Assembly: GCA_017880945.1 (NCBI GenBank) | Contig: JADGRM010000150.1 | Span: forward strand, 1-5,470 | Direction: 5' to 3' | Length of the DNA stretch: 5,470 bases | Source of the DNA: Gallionella sp. | GTDB lineage: Bacteria; Pseudomonadota; Gammaproteobacteria; Burkholderiales; Gallionellaceae | Part shown: positions 4,680 to 5,470 of the stretch, in pieces | Numbering within the stretch: the first letter of the stretch is position 1 | Layout: every line of letters begins with the position of its first letter | The notes under the pieces: generated by a model | Databases searched by the model: none | The model's input: the letters and a program-made list of their open reading frames with translations, nothing else | What the model was told of the DNA's origin: nothing | Position numbers and translations under genes: made by a program

Positions 4680-4730
4680 CCGTTCGTCCTGAGTGCCACG
4701 CATAGCGTGGTGTATCGAAGGAGTGAACGG
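4680..4730. repeat. CCGTTC...GAACGG palindromic intergenic repeat
   Basis: The outer arms CCGTTCGTCCT (4680-4690) and AGGAGTGAACGG (4719-4730) are inverted copies with one extra base; the centre is a perfect CCACGC-ATA-GCGTGG hairpin (4696-4710). Elements of the form CCGTTCGTCCTGAG...TCGAAGG..GAACGG are dispersed between genes in many bacteria (recalled). It lies 8 bases after the lipoprotein stop and 17 bases before the phosphoesterase start, reading on the minus strand. It probably acts as an mRNA 3' hairpin or partial terminator between the two genes and leaves little room for a separate phosphoesterase promoter. Confidence 0.8.
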
Positions 4731-4737
4731 AAGACAG

Positions 4738-4911
4738 TTATTTTTCCGCGTCTTCAATTTTCTTTTTCGATTCCTCGGTATTTTTTTGCACCATCTGATC
4801 TACAGCCTTGGCATTATCAAGTACTTCGCGTTGCGGCGCGGCGATCTTAGGAGCGGGTGGTTTGTCACAGGCAGTGAGCAACAGAACGACGGCGAGCAAG
4901 ATGTATTTCAT
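4738..4911 (-). CDS. Small lipoprotein (57 residues), unknown function
   Basis: On the minus strand ATG 4911 opens 57 codons to TAA at 4740-4738: MKYILLAVVLLLTACDKPPAPK..., then a charged helix to the end. Residues 1-14 are a type II signal peptide and L12-T13-A14-C15 is a clear lipobox; the mature protein would start at Cys15, be lipid-anchored and keep Asp at +2. In E. coli Asp at +2 retains lipoproteins in the inner membrane; whether this applies here is inference. The proline/alanine stretch (18-26) is a flexible tether, and residues 27-57 (REVLDNAKAVDQMVQKN...IEDAEK) look like one amphipathic or coiled-coil helix rich in Lys and Glu. GGAGGAAAC directly before the ATG is a near-ideal ribosome binding site. 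Similar tiny lipoproteins with a PQRxxLxxAKxVxQ helix occur in betaproteobacteria (recalled); function unknown. Confidence 0.85.
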   Translation of the reverse strand: MKYILLAVVLLLTACDKPPAPKIAAPQREVLDNAKAVDQMVQKNTEESKKKIEDAEK

Positions 4912-4914
4912 GTT

Positions 4915-4920
4915 TCCTCC
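4915..4920 (-). promoter_or_regulatory. Ribosome binding site of the small lipoprotein gene
   Basis: GGAGGA on the minus strand lies 3 bases before ATG 4911 (or AGG with spacing about 6 by another register). It is the main support, with the lipobox, that the 57-codon frame is real. The other bases between this gene and mutM (4921-5008) show no convincing promoter or terminator. Confidence 0.75.
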
Positions 4921-5008
4921 GGTTGGGGATTTTCAGGTAGAACCCTAACGAAAATTTGTCGGCAAGGTAGCCGTGAAGAACCAGATATCACTCTAGCACA
5001 AACCGCCA

Positions 5009-5470
5009 TTACTTCTGGCAACTCCCGCAGTAGAAACTGGAACGCTGTCCCTGTTTGATTTGTTTGATCGGCGCACCGCAACGCCGGCACGGTTCGCCTG
5101 CTCTGCCATACACCCAATAAGTCTGCTGGAAGTAGCCGGGTTGGCCCGAGGTGTTGACGAAGTCGCGCAGCGTGCTGCCGCCCAGGTTGATCGCTTCGGC
5201 CAAAGTGGCGCGGATCTCTTCGACCAGTCTTGCGCAGCGCGGCAGGCTGAGTTTTCCGGCGGCGAGTTGCGGTTTGATCCCGGAGCGGAACAGGGCTTCG
5301 TTGGCGTAGATGTTGCCCACGCCGACCAGGATGTGGTTGTCCATGATGCATTGCTTGATGCTGACGCTGCGTCCGCGTGTGGCCTGGTAGAGATAGCGCG
5401 CATCGAAGTCTGCTTTTACAGATGCATCGGGTAAAGGTTCAGGGCCGAGAGTCGCGAGCAGAGGGTGGGT
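5009..5470 (-). CDS. mutM: Formamidopyrimidine-DNA glycosylase MutM/Fpg, C-terminal part (5' end outside window)
   Basis: The frame runs from the right edge to TAA 5011-5009 and gives 153 residues; the ATG at 5344 is internal. Fpg removes 8-oxoguanine and formamidopyrimidines and cuts the abasic site. The visible part begins HPLLATLGPEPL, continues with the helix-two-turns-helix SIKQCIMDNHILVGVGNIYANEALFRSGI and NLGGSTLRDFVNTSGQPGYFQQTYWVYGRAGEPC, and ends in the zinc finger CRRC-x16-CGSC with the DNA-contacting QGQR before YCGSC. All four zinc cysteines are present. The catalytic Pro2-Glu3 and the N-terminal domain (roughly 115-120 residues) are beyond the window, so this looks cut by the window, not degraded. 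The lipoprotein gene follows 97 bases downstream on the same strand. Confidence 0.95.
   Translation of the reverse strand, partial: THPLLATLGPEPLPDASVKADFDARYLYQATRGRSVSIKQCIMDNHILVGVGNIYANEALFRSGIKPQLAAGKLSLPRCARLVEEIRATLAEAINLGGSTLRDFVNTSGQPGYFQQTYWVYGRAGEPCRRCGAPIKQIKQGQRSSFYCGSCQK

Noticed and set aside
4908..5403. Two long minus-strand frames (to 5351 and 5403) overlapping mutM
   Set aside because: The frame ending at 5009 carries the MutM zinc finger and helix-two-turns-helix; the others are alternative frames of the same strand.

Overview
The window looks like a betaproteobacterial chromosome segment, possibly from the Nitrosomonadales/Gallionellaceae. This is inferred from gene order (paired M16 peptidases, then rsmD, coaD and an Allochromatium-type 2[4Fe-4S] ferredoxin) and from protein character, not from any search. 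Gene content is housekeeping; the unusual part is the DNA between and inside the genes.

Layout, plus strand: the last 34 codons of an M16 peptidase-like gene (1-106) overlap the start of a second, secreted M16 protein (96-1562) that has lost the zinc motif. Then come rsmD (1868-2407, 16S rRNA m2G966 methyltransferase), coaD (2608-3093, phosphopantetheine adenylyltransferase) and a ferredoxin (3133-3390). Minus strand, converging on these: the 3' part of mutM (5009-5470, 5' end outside the window), a 57-residue lipoprotein gene (4738-4911), a secreted acid phosphatase/phospholipase C-like phosphoesterase (3823-4662) and a DUF167/YggU protein (3500-3838) whose start overlaps the phosphoesterase stop.

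Most of the larger gaps hold a palindromic repeat, and each is of a different type. The M16-rsmD gap is almost entirely a 296-bp MITE-like element (1578-1873) with 19-bp terminal inverted repeats and a TTGA target duplication; the rsmD ATG lies inside its right terminal repeat. Inside this element is an array of ~48-bp imperfect palindromes (1681-1841). A related array (829-954) sits in frame within the second M16 gene, where it encodes two tandem 16-residue repeats in the linker between the two M16 halves. The units differ by paired, compensatory substitutions, so a folded structure seems to be conserved. The rsmD-coaD gap has a C/G-rich double hairpin, the ferredoxin-yggU gap a perfect REPIN-type inverted repeat, and the lipoprotein-phosphoesterase gap a CCGTTC...GAACGG palindrome.

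The best candidate for something undescribed is the 48-bp palindromic repeat family: it occurs both as protein-coding sequence and as cargo of a MITE-like element. No transposase, CRISPR, tRNA or rRNA gene is visible, and no complete new multi-gene system is present.
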